Shown: positions 8,540 to 19,070 of the stretch, piece by piece
How positions within the stretch are numbered: position 1 is the stretch's first letter
How the letters are laid out: each line of letters begins with the position of its first letter
Assembly: GCF_019232825.1 (NCBI RefSeq)
Contig: NZ_JAFAND010000059.1
Coordinates: 1-47,576 of the forward strand
Length of the DNA: 47,576 nucleotides
DNA from: Paludibacterium sp.
GTDB lineage: Bacteria; Pseudomonadota; Gammaproteobacteria; Burkholderiales; Chromobacteriaceae
Direction of reading: 5' to 3'
Program-made: the position numbers and the translations under genes
Notes under the pieces: model-generated
Database searches by the model: none
Told to the model about the DNA's origin: nothing
Seen by the model: the letters and a program-made list of their open reading frames with translations, nothing else

Positions 8540-8556
8540 GCTGGAGAAAATCCGCG

Positions 8557-9591
8557 ATGCTCTATCCGCTGCTACGCCCGCTACTGTTCCGGCTCGATCC
8601 GGAAAAAGCGCACGAACTGACGCTGCGGTCGCTCGATCTGGCGCATCACTGTCATCTCATGCGGCTAGCCGTGCCTGCACCGGTGATCGCGCCGGTCACG
8701 GCCATGGGCATCACCTTCGCCAACGCAGTGGGCTTGGCGGCGGGCCTGGACAAGAATGGCGCTCATATCGACGCCTTGTTCGACATGGGGTTCGGCTTTG
8801 TCGAAATCGGCACCGTGACGCCCCTACCCCAGCCGGGCAACGACAAGCCGCGCATGTTCCGCGTCGTCGAACAGCAAGGCATCATCAACCGCATGGGCTT
8901 CAACAACCTCGGCGTCGACGCGTTGGTGGCCAACGTCCGCCACAGCAAGCGCGCGGGCATACTAGGCATCAACATCGGCAAGAACGCCGTCACGCCCATT
9001 GAACGCGCCGCGGACGATTACTTGGCGGCGATGGACAAAGTCTATCCGCTCGCCGATTATATTGCGGTCAACATCTCGTCGCCGAATACCAAGAATCTAC
9101 GCCAGTTGCAGCAGGGAGACGAATTGTCCGCCCTGCTGCTGGCACTGAAAACCCGCCAGCAGGCGCTCGCCGATCAGCATGGCCGCTACGTGCCGCTGGC
9201 GGTCAAGATCGCACCCGACCTTGATGCCGCGCAAATCGCCGATATCGCACGCTTGTTGATTGCGCATCGCATCGATGGCGTCATTGCGGGCAACACCACG
9301 CTGTCGCGCGACGCCATCGCCGGACACCGTCATGCGGCCGAAGCGGGCGGCCTATCCGGCGCGCCGCTCACCGACAAAGCGACTGCACTGATTCGCGCGC
9401 TCGCCGTGGAACTCGACGGCGCTTTGCCTATCATAGGCGTAGGAGGTATTTTGTGCGGACGTGATGCTACGGATAAAATCGCAGCGGGCGCCACACTGGT
9501 ACAGCTATACAGCGGCCTGGTCTATCGCGGCCCGGCCCTGATCGCGGAAATCGCCCGGGCAATTGCCCAGCGTGCCGCGAACGGTAATTGA
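8557..9591 (+). CDS. pyrD: Dihydroorotate dehydrogenase (quinone), class 2
   Basis: Oxidises dihydroorotate to orotate in pyrimidine synthesis, passing electrons through FMN to membrane quinone. The 344-residue product begins [20 protein letters not shown], the amphipathic membrane-associating N-terminus of class 2 enzymes. Other signatures are [33 protein letters not shown] with the catalytic Ser, and GGI near the C-terminus for FMN phosphate binding. ATG 8557 is chosen over an upstream frame extension because it has GGAGAAA seven bases upstream and matches family N-termini. A strong hairpin lies just upstream. Confidence 0.97.
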   Translation: MLYPLLRPLLFRLDPEKAHELTLRSLDLAHHCHLMRLAVPAPVIAPVTAMGITFANAVGLAAGLDKNGAHIDALFDMGFGFVEIGTVTPLPQPGNDKPRMFRVVEQQGIINRMGFNNLGVDALVANVRHSKRAGILGINIGKNAVTPIERAADDYLAAMDKVYPLADYIAVNISSPNTKNLRQLQQGDELSALLLALKTRQQALADQHGRYVPLAVKIAPDLDAAQIADIARLLIAHRIDGVIAGNTTLSRDAIAGHRHAAEAGGLSGAPLTDKATALIRALAVELDGALPIIGVGGILCGRDATDKIAAGATLVQLYSGLVYRGPALIAEIARAIAQRAANGN

Positions 9592-9620
9592 ATTCTGTTT
9601 CACTGTAAGGGAGACCAAAC

Positions 9621-10085
9621 ATGTATAAGAAGGCAATGGCGATGACACTCGCCGCCGCGCTGGCAGGCGGCATGCTGGCAGGTTGCGCTACCGATTCGGC
9701 CATGGTGTACTCGCAAGGCCAGACGCGCCAAGCGCAAAGCGTTCAGTTGGGCACGGTCATTTCGGTCCATGCCGTTAAGCGCGAAGGCAGCAACAACGAA
9801 CTCTTGACGCTGGGCGGCGCCGCACTGGGCGGCATCGCCGGCAGCAACCTCGGCAACGGCAACAGGGCCAACGCCGCTGGCGCCATCGCCGGCGCCCTGT
9901 TGGGCGGCTTTGGCGCGCAAGCCGCGCAAAAGAGCATGGGCACGAAGGACGCCTATGAAATCACCGTCAAGCTCGATAGCGGACGCCTGATTTCCATCGT
10001 GCAGGACACCGACGTCCAACTGGAAGTCAACCAACGCGTGCGCGTCCTATCCGGCGGCGGCACCGACCGCGTCGTACCGCTGTAA
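9621..10085 (+). CDS. SlyB/Pcp-like glycine-zipper outer-membrane lipoprotein
   Basis: A 154-residue lipoprotein. The signal peptide ends in the lipobox LAGC, with Cys22 as the lipidated residue. A glycine-zipper region follows (LGGAALGGIAGSNLGNGNRA and AGAIAGALLGGFGAQAAQ), giving two short Gly/Ala-rich membrane-active helices as in the SlyB/OmpA-like 2TM family. The C-terminal part ending TDRVVPL is a small beta-rich domain. Such proteins contribute to outer-membrane integrity; the exact role here is unknown. Ribosome site AAGGGAG lies before the ATG and a strong terminator follows the stop. Confidence 0.88.
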   Translation: MYKKAMAMTLAAALAGGMLAGCATDSAMVYSQGQTRQAQSVQLGTVISVHAVKREGSNNELLTLGGAALGGIAGSNLGNGNRANAAGAIAGALLGGFGAQAAQKSMGTKDAYEITVKLDSGRLISIVQDTDVQLEVNQRVRVLSGGGTDRVVPL

Positions 10086-10105
10086 ACAACGCGGCTGAAA
10101 ACGAC

Positions 10106-10136
10106 GACGCCCCGCTTTGGCGGGGCGTCATTTTTT
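10106..10136 (+). terminator. Rho-independent terminator after the SlyB-like gene
   Basis: Perfect 10-bp stem GACGCCCCGC/GCGGGGCGTC (10106-10115 with 10120-10129), tetraloop TTTG, then A and six Ts. The T run reaches the stop codon of the convergent bpt gene, so it mainly serves the plus-strand transcript. Confidence 0.92.
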
Positions 10137-10869
10137 AGCTGTGCGCCGGATCAAACGGCACCCATCGCCCGGCAGATAGTCGCTCCAGCGGCCGGTAAGA
10201 CGATTTGTAGGCCATCTTGCGGCTCTGGGCGATCCAGTAGCCGAGATACAGATGGGAAAGCCCTAGCTGGCGGGCCAAATCGATCTGCCACAGCACATTG
10301 TAAACGCCGTAGCTCGCGTGTTTGTCGTCCGGGTCGTAATAGGTGTACACCGCGGACAGTCCATCATCCAGCCTGTCGATCAAGCTCACCATCTTCAGCG
10401 TTTCTCCCTCGCGGAATTCCGCGAGCCAACTCTCCACGCCGCTTTTCAAGATGAACTCGGCGTATTGGGCCGGATCATCTTCGGACATGCCGCCGCCTCG
10501 GTGCCGCGCCGCCTGATAGCGGCGGTACAACGCATAGTGCTCGGCGGAATATTTGAGCGGCAGCAGGTGCACAGTGAGATTGCCGTGGAGCTTCCAGGCG
10601 CGGCGCTGGCTGCGATTAGGCGCGAAGTCGCGCACGGGCACCCGCACCGGAACGCAAGCCTGGCACAAATCGCAATAGGGGCGATACGTATGCAACCCAC
10701 TGCGGCGAAACCCCAACTGCACCAGTTGACTGTAGACGCGGCGATCGATCGATTCGGCGGGGATGGCCACCTGCGAGCGCGCCTCACGGCCTTGCAGATA
10801 GCTACAAGCATAGGGCGCGGTCGCGTAAAAGTGGATGGCCACAAACTGGCCGGCGTCACGATGGCTCAT
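10135..10869 (-). CDS. bpt: Aspartate/glutamate leucyltransferase (Bpt; Ate1-like)
   Basis: N-degron pathway enzyme that transfers Leu from Leu-tRNA to proteins with N-terminal Asp or Glu, marking them for ClpS/ClpAP. The 244-residue product starts [20 protein letters not shown]; upstream in-frame codons to 10914 lie inside aat and are rejected. Diagnostic elements are [14 protein letters not shown], the Cys pair in [13 protein letters not shown], and YYDPD followed by LYLGYWI. Its start overlaps the end of aat by 14 bases, so the two transferases are translationally coupled. Older annotations call this family arginyltransferase. Confidence 0.95.
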   Translation of the reverse strand: MSHRDAGQFVAIHFYATAPYACSYLQGREARSQVAIPAESIDRRVYSQLVQLGFRRSGLHTYRPYCDLCQACVPVRVPVRDFAPNRSQRRAWKLHGNLTVHLLPLKYSAEHYALYRRYQAARHRGGGMSEDDPAQYAEFILKSGVESWLAEFREGETLKMVSLIDRLDDGLSAVYTYYDPDDKHASYGVYNVLWQIDLARQLGLSHLYLGYWIAQSRKMAYKSSYRPLERLSAGRWVPFDPAHS

Positions 10870-11557
10870 TGCGGTAATGGTAATTCCACAGGTTGATGGG
10901 CTGCGCTCGGGCAAGCTGCTCTTTCAGAGTAGCAAGAAACGCGTCGCGTGGAATCAATCTCGCACCTAAACTGGCCAAGTGCGCGGTGTGCATCTGACAA
11001 TCGATCATACCGCAGCCGTGCGCCGCCAAGTGGCGCACCATATGCACGAAGGCCAGCTTCGACGCGTCGCTTTGGCGCGAGAACATCGATTCACCGAAAA
11101 ACATCGTGCCGAGTGAGACGCCGTAAAGTCCACCCACCAGCTCGCCATCGATCCACGTTTCCCAAGAATGCGCGACGCCGCGGTCGAACAACCGGCAATA
11201 CGCATCGACCATCTCCGGCAGAATCCAGGTGCCGCGCTGGCCGCGCCGCGGCGCGCCACAGGCCTCCATGACCTGGCGAAACGCGGTGTCGACTCGGATT
11301 TCGTAACGGGTATTGCGCAAGGTCTTGGCGAGCGAACGGCTGACCTTGAGCTGAGGAGGGAACAACACCATGCGCGGCGCCGGACTCCACCATAGGATGG
11401 GCTCATCCGGACCATACCAGGGGAAAATGCCGTGCGAATAGGCAGCAAGCAGACGCGCAACGGACAAGTCGCCCCCCGCGGCCAAAAGGCCGGGTGGGTC
11501 GTCAAGCGCGGACTCGGGCGGCGGAAAGACCGGCGCGCGCCCTAGCCAAGGAAGCAT
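10856..11557 (-). CDS. aat: Leucyl/phenylalanyl-tRNA--protein transferase
   Basis: Adds Leu or Phe to proteins with N-terminal Lys or Arg, feeding them to ClpS/ClpAP. The 233-residue product has the family landmarks FPPP near the start, [36 protein letters not shown], and the C-terminal [16 protein letters not shown] and [15 protein letters not shown]. The ATG overlaps the fur stop by one base (TGATG) and the stop overlaps bpt, so fur-aat-bpt reads as one coupled unit. Aat and Bpt together cover basic and acidic N-terminal residues. Confidence 0.97.
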   Translation of the reverse strand: MLPWLGRAPVFPPPESALDDPPGLLAAGGDLSVARLLAAYSHGIFPWYGPDEPILWWSPAPRMVLFPPQLKVSRSLAKTLRNTRYEIRVDTAFRQVMEACGAPRRGQRGTWILPEMVDAYCRLFDRGVAHSWETWIDGELVGGLYGVSLGTMFFGESMFSRQSDASKLAFVHMVRHLAAHGCGMIDCQMHTAHLASLGARLIPRDAFLATLKEQLARAQPINLWNYHYRNEPS

Positions 11558-11994
11558 CAGGACTCCTGTCCGGCTCCGTGTTTAGCCAAGCAATCCGGAC
11601 ACTCGCCATACATGTACAGCGCGTGTTCCATGATGCGGAAACCGTGTTCGCCGGCAATCCGGTCCTGCAACGCTTCGATCTCCGGATCGAAAAACTCGAC
11701 CACCCGCCCGCACTGCACGCACACCATATGGTCATGGTGCCCACCCTGGTTCAATTCGTACACGGCCTTGCCGGTCTCGAAATGGTGCCGCACCAGGATA
11801 CCGGCCTGCTCGAACTGCGTCAGCACGCGGTAAATCGTGGCCAGACCGATGTCGATGTTTTCGGCCAGCAAAGTGCGGTAAACGTCCTCAGCGGACATAT
11901 GGCGCACGCCGGCAGTCTCGAACAGGTCCAGAATTTTCAATCGGGGGCCGGTCGCTTTCAGGCCGATATCTTTGAGGTGACTGGCTTTGCTCAT
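11557..11994 (-). CDS. fur: Ferric uptake regulator
   Basis: Iron-responsive repressor of 145 residues. The N-terminal winged helix shows [14 protein letters not shown] and [14 protein letters not shown]; the metal-binding and dimerisation part contains [18 protein letters not shown]; the C-terminus carries a CPDC pair for structural zinc. I prefer ATG 11994 ([12 protein letters not shown]) because Fur proteins of relatives start this way. An in-frame ATG at 12012 would add MPLYIT, and neither start has a strong ribosome site. Overlaps aat by one base. Divergent from bamE. No convincing Fur box is visible in the fur/bamE gap. Confidence 0.95.
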   Translation of the reverse strand: MSKASHLKDIGLKATGPRLKILDLFETAGVRHMSAEDVYRTLLAENIDIGLATIYRVLTQFEQAGILVRHHFETGKAVYELNQGGHHDHMVCVQCGRVVEFFDPEIEALQDRIAGEHGFRIMEHALYMYGECPDCLAKHGAGQES

Positions 11995-12024
11995 CGTGAT
12001 ATAAAGTGGCATCAGATTTAGGCC

Positions 12025-12053
12025 ATCATAATGCCTTTTGGCTGGTTTGCCTA
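12025..12053 (-). promoter_or_regulatory. Candidate fur promoter
   Basis: On the minus strand TAGGCA (12053-12048) and TATGAT (12030-12025) are separated by 17 bases. The predicted start near 12018 leaves a leader of only about 25 nt before the preferred fur ATG. Confidence 0.5.
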
Positions 12054-12091
12054 ATTCATCCCGAATTTTTCGCTACTCGTTGTGGAGTCTC

Positions 12092-13293
<1,202 letters not shown>

Positions 13294-13306
13294 GGCAAGC
13301 CGTCCC

Positions 13307-14287
13307 ATGCGTCTGTTGCCTTTCGTCGTGCTCATGTCCGCCGTCATCGCGCTGACGGCGGGCACCGCGCTGACGCTTACACCCGATGGCAGGCCCGAAC
13401 CGCTCCTTGCCCTCTTTTCCGGCAATCTTCCGCCCATCGAACGCGAACTGTTGTGGCAGCTGCGCCTGCCGCGCCAGTTGCTGGCCTTTACGGCCGGCGC
13501 GCTGCTGGCCGCGGCCGGCGGCGCCATCCAGGCCCGATTCAAGAATCCGCTCGCCGAGCCGGGGCTCATCGGCATCAGTGGCGGCGCAGCGCTTTCCGCG
13601 GCGTTAGCGCTGCAATGCGGCTTACCGACGCCCTGGGTGCCGCTGGCCGCTTTCGGCGGCGGCTTGGCCGCGCTCGGTCTCACCAGTCTGATGAGCCGTC
13701 CCGGCACCGATGGCGACCGCCTGATTCTCGCCGGCATTGCCGTCAATGCCATTTTCGGCAGCCTTTTGACCATACTGATCGCCACCCTGCCGGACGGCTC
13801 GCTGCGCACCATCACTTTCTGGCTGATGGGTAGCTTCGCCAATGCCGATTGGCCGCAGGCGGAGCGTTTCGTCATCGCCGCGCCCATCCTGCTTTGGCTG
13901 CTGTTTCGCGAGTGGCGCCTGCTCAACGCGCTGCAGCTAGGCGCGGCAACCGCATTTCATCTGGGGTTCGACGTCCGTCGCGGCGGCGCCCGCGTCGTGC
14001 TGTTGGCCGCGCTGGCCACCGCGCTGGTGGTGTCTCATTGCGGCATGGTCGGCTTCGTGGGTCTGATGGCGCCGCATTTGGCGCGTCAACTGGTCGGCAG
14101 CCACGCGCGCCGGCTGCAGATCGCGGCGCCCTTGTTGGGCGGCTGGCTCGCGCTTTTGGCCGACTGGCTGGCGCATAGCTTGATCTACCCGGCCGAACTG
14201 CCCGTCGGCGTAATCACCAGTCTCGCCGGCGCGCCCTTCTTCCTGTGGCTATTATGGCAAAGCAATCGTCGGAGGCGGCATGCTTGA
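13307..14287 (+). CDS. FecCD-family ABC transporter permease (iron-siderophore, haem or cobalamin)
   Basis: Inner-membrane permease of 326 residues, almost wholly hydrophobic with about 8-10 helices. The family signature RFKNPLAEPGLIGIS is present, as are WLMGSFANADW and a C-terminal AELPVGVITSLAGAP. These segments resemble BtuC by eye, whereas the partner ATPase looks closer to HmuV, so the cargo cannot be assigned. ATG 13307 follows dapB by 13 bases with no clear promoter between. No periplasmic binding protein or TonB receptor gene is adjacent, which is unusual for this class. Confidence 0.88.
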   Translation: MRLLPFVVLMSAVIALTAGTALTLTPDGRPEPLLALFSGNLPPIERELLWQLRLPRQLLAFTAGALLAAAGGAIQARFKNPLAEPGLIGISGGAALSAALALQCGLPTPWVPLAAFGGGLAALGLTSLMSRPGTDGDRLILAGIAVNAIFGSLLTILIATLPDGSLRTITFWLMGSFANADWPQAERFVIAAPILLWLLFREWRLLNALQLGAATAFHLGFDVRRGGARVVLLAALATALVVSHCGMVGFVGLMAPHLARQLVGSHARRLQIAAPLLGGWLALLADWLAHSLIYPAELPVGVITSLAGAPFFLWLLWQSNRRRRHA

Positions 14288-15062
14288 AGCGCGCCGCTTG
14301 ACCTTGCGCCGCGGCGAGCGCGCGCTGATCGACGACCTCTCGCTCACGGCGGCTTGCGGCGAACTGACGCTGATCGTCGGACCCAACGGTGCCGGCAAAA
14401 GCACGCTGCTCTCGCTGTTATCCGGGCTCACGCCGCCCACCAGCGGCGACCTGCGGCTGGCCGGGCGCGATGTGCGCACACTCAGCGCCCGGGATCTGGC
14501 GCGCCTGCGCGCCGTGGTCGAACAAGAACCGGGTTGGCAGCCGGGCTTCAATGCCGCGGAGCTGGTCATGATGGGCGGTTACCTGCAAGGCGGTAGCCGA
14601 AACGGCTGGCGCGAGGCGATGCGGCTGATGCAGTGCGATGCGTTGGCAAAACGCCAGCTGGAGACGCTATCGGGCGGCGAGCGCCAACGGGTGCATCTGG
14701 CGCGCGCGCTATGGCAGCTCATGAGCTCCGGCGAATCGCAGCGCTTTTGGCTGCTGGACGAACCGACCGCCGCGCTCGATTTCGGCTTGGCCGATGCGCT
14801 GTTGGCCGAAGTGCGCGCCCTGGCGCAGACCCTGCGTCTCGGCGTCGTCGCCGTGGTGCATGACTTGAATCTAGCCTGGCGGCACGCCGATCAGATTTTA
14901 TTGATGGAAAGCGGCCGTGGCGCCGCTTTCGGTCCCCCTGGCGAGATCATGCAAAAAGACCGGCTGGAAGCCCTTTACGGTGTCCGCTTGGCCGAGCTGA
15001 TCAGCCACGATGAACAACTGCGCGCGTTCGTTCCGCTCGCCGAGCCGCGAACGCGCGATTAA
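14280..15062 (+). CDS. ABC transporter ATP-binding protein (HmuV/FecE-like)
   Basis: A 260-residue ATPase expected to drive the overlapping permease (8-base overlap). It carries Walker A GPNGAGKST, signature LSGGERQRVHLARAL, Walker B FWLLDEPTAALD and the switch His in VVHDLN. The C-terminal RLEALYGV is typical of HmuV/FecE-type subunits. Likely imports haem, a ferric siderophore or cobalamin with a binding protein encoded elsewhere. Confidence 0.9.
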   Translation: MLEARRLTLRRGERALIDDLSLTAACGELTLIVGPNGAGKSTLLSLLSGLTPPTSGDLRLAGRDVRTLSARDLARLRAVVEQEPGWQPGFNAAELVMMGGYLQGGSRNGWREAMRLMQCDALAKRQLETLSGGERQRVHLARALWQLMSSGESQRFWLLDEPTAALDFGLADALLAEVRALAQTLRLGVVAVVHDLNLAWRHADQILLMESGRGAAFGPPGEIMQKDRLEALYGVRLAELISHDEQLRAFVPLAEPRTRD

Positions 15063-15087
15063 CACCACGCTATTTCGAGGAATTCAA

Positions 15088-16200
15088 TTGCAAGCACGAC
15101 ATATTATTTCTCTGAGCCTGAGCTTGGGGCTGCTGCCGTTATCCGTTCATGCCGCGGCCACCGACCCCACTCCCCTGATCGACCAATATACCCGGCAACT
15201 CCGCGCCGCCGCCCAGCCGGTCGGCCTCACGCTGGTGGTGGTCGACGGCAACCGTACCTGGCAACGCTATCTCGGTGAAACGCACTACGGCAACCACACG
15301 CCGCCGCAATCGGACACGCTGATTCGTATTGCCTCGCTCAGCAAGCTATTCACCGGCGAAATGCTGGTATCGCTGGCCGCCGATGGCCGGCTGAGCCCGA
15401 ACGACCCGCTGCAAAAATACGCGCCGGCCGGTGTTGCCGTGCCGCAAGGCGGCAAGGGACAAGTCATTCGGCTGATCAATCTGGCCACCCACACCAGCGG
15501 CCTACCGCGCGAAATGCCAGGCGAACGCCCCGCCGACGCGCCCGTATTCTCCTGGCCGACCACCGGCCAACGTTGGCAGTGGCTGGCGCAGGGACGGTTG
15601 AACGCCGTGCCGGGCACGCGCGCGGCTTACTCCAACCTGGCCTTCGATTTTCTGGCCGACGCGCTCGCGCGCGCTGGCGGCAAACCCTATCCGGTCTTGC
15701 TGCGGGAGAAGATCACCGCCCCGCTCGGCATGAGCAATACCACGTTCACCCCCTCGGCGGCGCAATGCGCCCGGCTGATGGATGGCATCGACGCGAGCCC
15801 CTGTACCGACTCGCAGTCGGCCGAAGGCAGCGGTGGACTCTACTCCACGCCGCACGACATGGCGCTGTGGCTGCAGGCACAGTTGCATCCGAAAAGCCCG
15901 GTGCTGCAGCGTGCCCAGCAAATGGTCTACCGCCGGCGCGATTTGCGCGCCATCAACGGCATGGATCACGCGGGTCAGGCGGATGCGCTGGGGCTCGGCT
16001 GGGTCTACATGGACGCGCGCGCCGGTCAGCCGGCCATGCTGCAGAAGACCGGCGGCGGCGGCGGTTTTTTGACTTATGTCGCCATTGATCCGCAACGCCG
16101 CATCGGCGTGTTCGTCGCCATGACGCGTAGCCGGCATATCTCGCCGCGCGGCATGATCAATCAGGCCAACAAGCTGGTGACGGCGCTGGCGACGCGCTAG
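15088..16200 (+). CDS. ampH: D-Ala-D-Ala carboxypeptidase/endopeptidase AmpH
   Basis: Periplasmic class C-like penicillin-binding protein that trims and recycles peptidoglycan. I chose a TTG start at 15088 because it has GAGG seven bases upstream and yields a clean signal peptide ending near VHAAA; the upstream ATG at 15010 lies inside the ATPase gene. The 370-residue product has the active-site SxxK as Ser83-Leu-Ser-Lys86, the second motif Tyr181-Ser-Asn183, and a KTGGGGGF segment as third motif. Stretches such as INLATHTSGLPRE and LGLGWVYM match E. coli AmpH closely from memory. A beta-lactamase role is less likely. Confidence 0.92.
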   Translation: MQARHIISLSLSLGLLPLSVHAAATDPTPLIDQYTRQLRAAAQPVGLTLVVVDGNRTWQRYLGETHYGNHTPPQSDTLIRIASLSKLFTGEMLVSLAADGRLSPNDPLQKYAPAGVAVPQGGKGQVIRLINLATHTSGLPREMPGERPADAPVFSWPTTGQRWQWLAQGRLNAVPGTRAAYSNLAFDFLADALARAGGKPYPVLLREKITAPLGMSNTTFTPSAAQCARLMDGIDASPCTDSQSAEGSGGLYSTPHDMALWLQAQLHPKSPVLQRAQQMVYRRRDLRAINGMDHAGQADALGLGWVYMDARAGQPAMLQKTGGGGGFLTYVAIDPQRRIGVFVAMTRSRHISPRGMINQANKLVTALATR

Positions 16201-16207
16201 GTTAAAA

Positions 16208-16238
16208 GCAAAGGCCGCCCGTTTAGGGCGGCCTTTGC
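16208..16238. terminator. Bidirectional terminator between ampH and spoVR
   Basis: Perfect 13-bp stem (16208-16220 with 16226-16238) with loop GTTTA, core GGCCGCCC/GGGCGGCC. On the minus strand it is followed by TTTTAAC, giving a better T run for the converging spoVR transcript than for ampH. Confidence 0.85.
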
Positions 16239-16255
16239 GGCAAGGGAAACCGCCG

Positions 16256-17773
16256 CTAGGCGATCTGATACTCCTGCGGCAACGCCTTGGCCTCGAAGGT
16301 CTGACAGACGTGCCCGCTTTCGTCCATGCTTTCCAGCCGGACGTCGAAGCCCCACAACCGCGCCACGTGCTTGAGCACTTCCTCGGTGCTGCTCTCTTCC
16401 AACGGCCGGCGCTGGTACATGCTATGACGCAAGGTCAGGCTGCGATCGCCGCGAACGTTCACCGACCACACCTGGATATTGGGCTCGCGCGAACCCAGGT
16501 TATATTGCTCGGACAGCTTCTGACGCACCTGCTGATAGCCGTCCTCGTCGTGGATCGACGTGATCTCCAGTTTGTCGTCCAAGTCGTTGTCGCGGATGCT
16601 GAACAGGCGGAAGCTGCGGATCAGCGTCGGCGACAGATATTGCGAGATGAAGCTTTCGTCCTTGAAGTTGCGCATGGCGAAATCCAACACCTCGCGCCAA
16701 TTCCCGCCGGCAATGTCCGGAAACCAGGCACGGTCCTCGTCGGTCGGCGCCTCGCAAATGCGGCGGATGTCCTGATACATGGCAAACCCCAGCGCATAGG
16801 GGTTGATGCCGTGATACCACTTGGCGGTCACCGGCGGCTGATAAATCACGTTGGTGTGCGACTGCAAAAACTCCAGCATCGCGCCGTCGGTCACCCGCCC
16901 CTTGTCGAACAGCCGGTTCATGATGGTGTAATGCCAGAACGTGGCCCATCCTTCGTTCATCACCTGCGTCTGACGCTGCGGATAGAAATATTGCGCCACC
17001 TTGCGCACGATGCGCACGATCTCGCGCTGCCACGGCTCCAACAGCGGCGCCGACTTCTCGATGAAATACAGCAGATTTTCCTGCGGCTCCGGCGGGAAAC
17101 GCACGCTGCCCTTGTCGGCATCGTCGCGATCGCGGCGCGGAATGGTCCGCCATAGATCGTTGACCTGCATCTGCAGATAGTGCTCGCGCTCCTCCTGCCG
17201 CGCCTGCTCCTTGGCCAGCGACAGCTTCTGCGGCCGCTTGTAGCGGTCGACGCCGTAGTTCATCAGCGCGTGGCACGAATCGAGCAGGCTTTCCACCGCG
17301 TCGATGCCGTAGCGCTCCTCGCAGCGGGCAATATACCCCTTGGCGAACACCAGATAGTCGATGATGGCCGAGGCGTCGGTCCACGTCTTGAACAGGTAGT
17401 TGCTCTTGAAGAACGAATTGTGACCATAGGCGGCGTGAGCAATCACCAGCGCCTGCATGGTCATCGAATTTTCCTCCATCAGATAGGCGATGCAAGGATT
17501 CGAGTTGATGACGATCTCGTAGGCGAGCCCCATCTGGCCGCGTTTGTAGCTTTTCTCCGTCGAGACGAAGTGCTTGCCGAACGACCAGTGATGGTAGTTG
17601 ACCGGCATGCCGACCGACGAATACGCGTCCATCATCTGCTCGGCGGTGATGATCTCCAGTTGCACCGGATAGACATCCAGGCCAAATTCGTCCACCGCGA
17701 TGGCACGGATCTCGCGGTCGTATTCATCGATCAGGTCGAAGGTCCATTCGGAACCGGTAGAAATCGGCGTCAT
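16256..17773 (-). CDS. SpoVR family protein
   Basis: A 505-residue cytoplasmic protein of the SpoVR/YcgB family, whose biochemical role is unknown. Recognisable segments are the N-terminal EWTFDLIDEYDREI, YPVQLEIITAEQM, the His-containing NYHHWSFGK, MNEGWATFWHYTIMNRLFDKG and the C-terminal SVNVRGDRSLTLRH. The conserved His/Glu residues in the middle suggest a metal site, but none is proven. It lies last in the prkA-yeaH-spoVR unit, 12 bases after yeaH, an association widespread in non-sporulating bacteria and linked to stationary-phase or stress physiology. Confidence 0.93.
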   Translation of the reverse strand: MTPISTGSEWTFDLIDEYDREIRAIAVDEFGLDVYPVQLEIITAEQMMDAYSSVGMPVNYHHWSFGKHFVSTEKSYKRGQMGLAYEIVINSNPCIAYLMEENSMTMQALVIAHAAYGHNSFFKSNYLFKTWTDASAIIDYLVFAKGYIARCEERYGIDAVESLLDSCHALMNYGVDRYKRPQKLSLAKEQARQEEREHYLQMQVNDLWRTIPRRDRDDADKGSVRFPPEPQENLLYFIEKSAPLLEPWQREIVRIVRKVAQYFYPQRQTQVMNEGWATFWHYTIMNRLFDKGRVTDGAMLEFLQSHTNVIYQPPVTAKWYHGINPYALGFAMYQDIRRICEAPTDEDRAWFPDIAGGNWREVLDFAMRNFKDESFISQYLSPTLIRSFRLFSIRDNDLDDKLEITSIHDEDGYQQVRQKLSEQYNLGSREPNIQVWSVNVRGDRSLTLRHSMYQRRPLEESSTEEVLKHVARLWGFDVRLESMDESGHVCQTFEAKALPQEYQIA

Positions 17774-17785
17774 GGCGCATCTCCT

Positions 17786-19057
17786 TCAGCGTGAGGCTGG
17801 CTGGCGCTTGAACAGCTCGCGGAACACCGGATAAATATCCGCCGCCGCGTGGATCTTCTGCATGGCGAAGTGGCGGTTGCGTTCCTTGACGTTCAGATAT
17901 TCATACCATAGATTTTGCGGCTCGCCGTCGGTGATCTCGATATAGGCGTAATACTGACAATACGGCAGCAGTTGCTCCTCCAGTATGCGCGCGCAGTTGG
18001 CCGAGTCGCTGTCCCAGTTGTCGCCATCCGAGGCTTGGGCGGCATAGATGTTCCAGTCGCTGGTCGAATACCGCTTCTGGATCACCTCGCGCATCAGGTT
18101 GAGCGCCGAGGACACCACGGTGCCGCCCGACTCGCGCGAATGGAAAAAGTCGTGCTCGTCGACCTCGACCGCACTGGTATGGTGGCGGATAAAAACGACC
18201 TCGATCTTGTCGTAATTGCGCTGCAGGAACATGTACAGCAGGATGAAGAAGCGCTTGGCCATATCCTTCTTGGCTTCGTCCATCGAGCCGGAAACGTCCA
18301 TCAGGCAGAACATCACCGCCTGGCTCGTCGGCATCGGCAACTTGATGCGGTTGTTGTAACGCAAGTCGAACGGGTCGATGAAGGGAATGCTGGCCAGGCG
18401 CTCGCGCAGCTTGTGGATCTTCTCGCGCCGTTGGCGCACGTCGAGCGCCACGTCGTCGTCGGACTCGATCAGGGCATCGAGCTCCTCCTCCGCCTCGTTA
18501 AGCTGCGTCAAGGTCGGGGCCGCCATCGCCACACGGCGCGCCAACGCGCCGCGCAACGAACGCACGATGCTGATGTTGGTCGGCGTGCCGTCGTTGGTGT
18601 AGCCCGCGCGCACCGATTTGAGCTCGTCGATCCCCATCAGCTGGGTTTTGATCAAATTGGGCAGCGCCAGATCGTCGAAGAACACGTTCATGAACTCTTC
18701 GCGCGACAGCTCGAAGGCGAAGTCGTCCTCGCCCGAGCCGTCCTTGCTGGCCTTGCCGCCCCCGCCGCCCGCGCCGCCGCCCTGGGGCCGGTCGATGCGG
18801 TCGCCGCGCACGTAATCCTCGTTGCCCGGATGCACGTTCTCCCAGACGCCGCCTTGCCCGTGATGGAATTGCGGCTCGGAGATATCCTTGACCGGAATCG
18901 ACACTTTTTCGCCGCTATCGATATCGGTGATGCTGCGCCCCTTGATGGCGCGTGACACGGCCTCCTTGATTTGCGCCTTGAAACGGCGCAGGAAACGCTC
19001 GCGGTTGACCGCGGACTTGTTCTTGCCGTTGAGACGTCGATCGATCAGATGAGCCAT
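17786..19057 (-). CDS. yeaH: YeaH/YhbH family protein (DUF444, VWA-like)
   Basis: A 423-residue protein that accompanies the PrkA kinase. The start MAHLIDRRLNGKNKSAVNR has GAGGT upstream and matches the family; an earlier in-frame ATG at 19228 lies within prkA and is rejected. The C-terminal half is a von Willebrand A-like domain with a DxSxS metal site in LMDVSGSMDEAKKDMAKRF. A Gly-rich linker (GGGAGGGGGKASKDG) precedes it. The Lys/Arg-rich N-terminus ends with DISEPQFHHG. Function is not established; E. coli yeaGH is induced in stationary phase and nitrogen starvation. Confidence 0.93.
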   Translation of the reverse strand: MAHLIDRRLNGKNKSAVNRERFLRRFKAQIKEAVSRAIKGRSITDIDSGEKVSIPVKDISEPQFHHGQGGVWENVHPGNEDYVRGDRIDRPQGGGAGGGGGKASKDGSGEDDFAFELSREEFMNVFFDDLALPNLIKTQLMGIDELKSVRAGYTNDGTPTNISIVRSLRGALARRVAMAAPTLTQLNEAEEELDALIESDDDVALDVRQRREKIHKLRERLASIPFIDPFDLRYNNRIKLPMPTSQAVMFCLMDVSGSMDEAKKDMAKRFFILLYMFLQRNYDKIEVVFIRHHTSAVEVDEHDFFHSRESGGTVVSSALNLMREVIQKRYSTSDWNIYAAQASDGDNWDSDSANCARILEEQLLPYCQYYAYIEITDGEPQNLWYEYLNVKERNRHFAMQKIHAAADIYPVFRELFKRQPASR

Positions 19058-19070
19058 GGCGACCTCGCTT

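Noticed and set aside
11995-12091. Fur box in the fur/bamE divergent region
   Set aside because: Some AT-rich partial matches exist, but none approaches a full 19-bp inverted repeat of GATAATGAT type.
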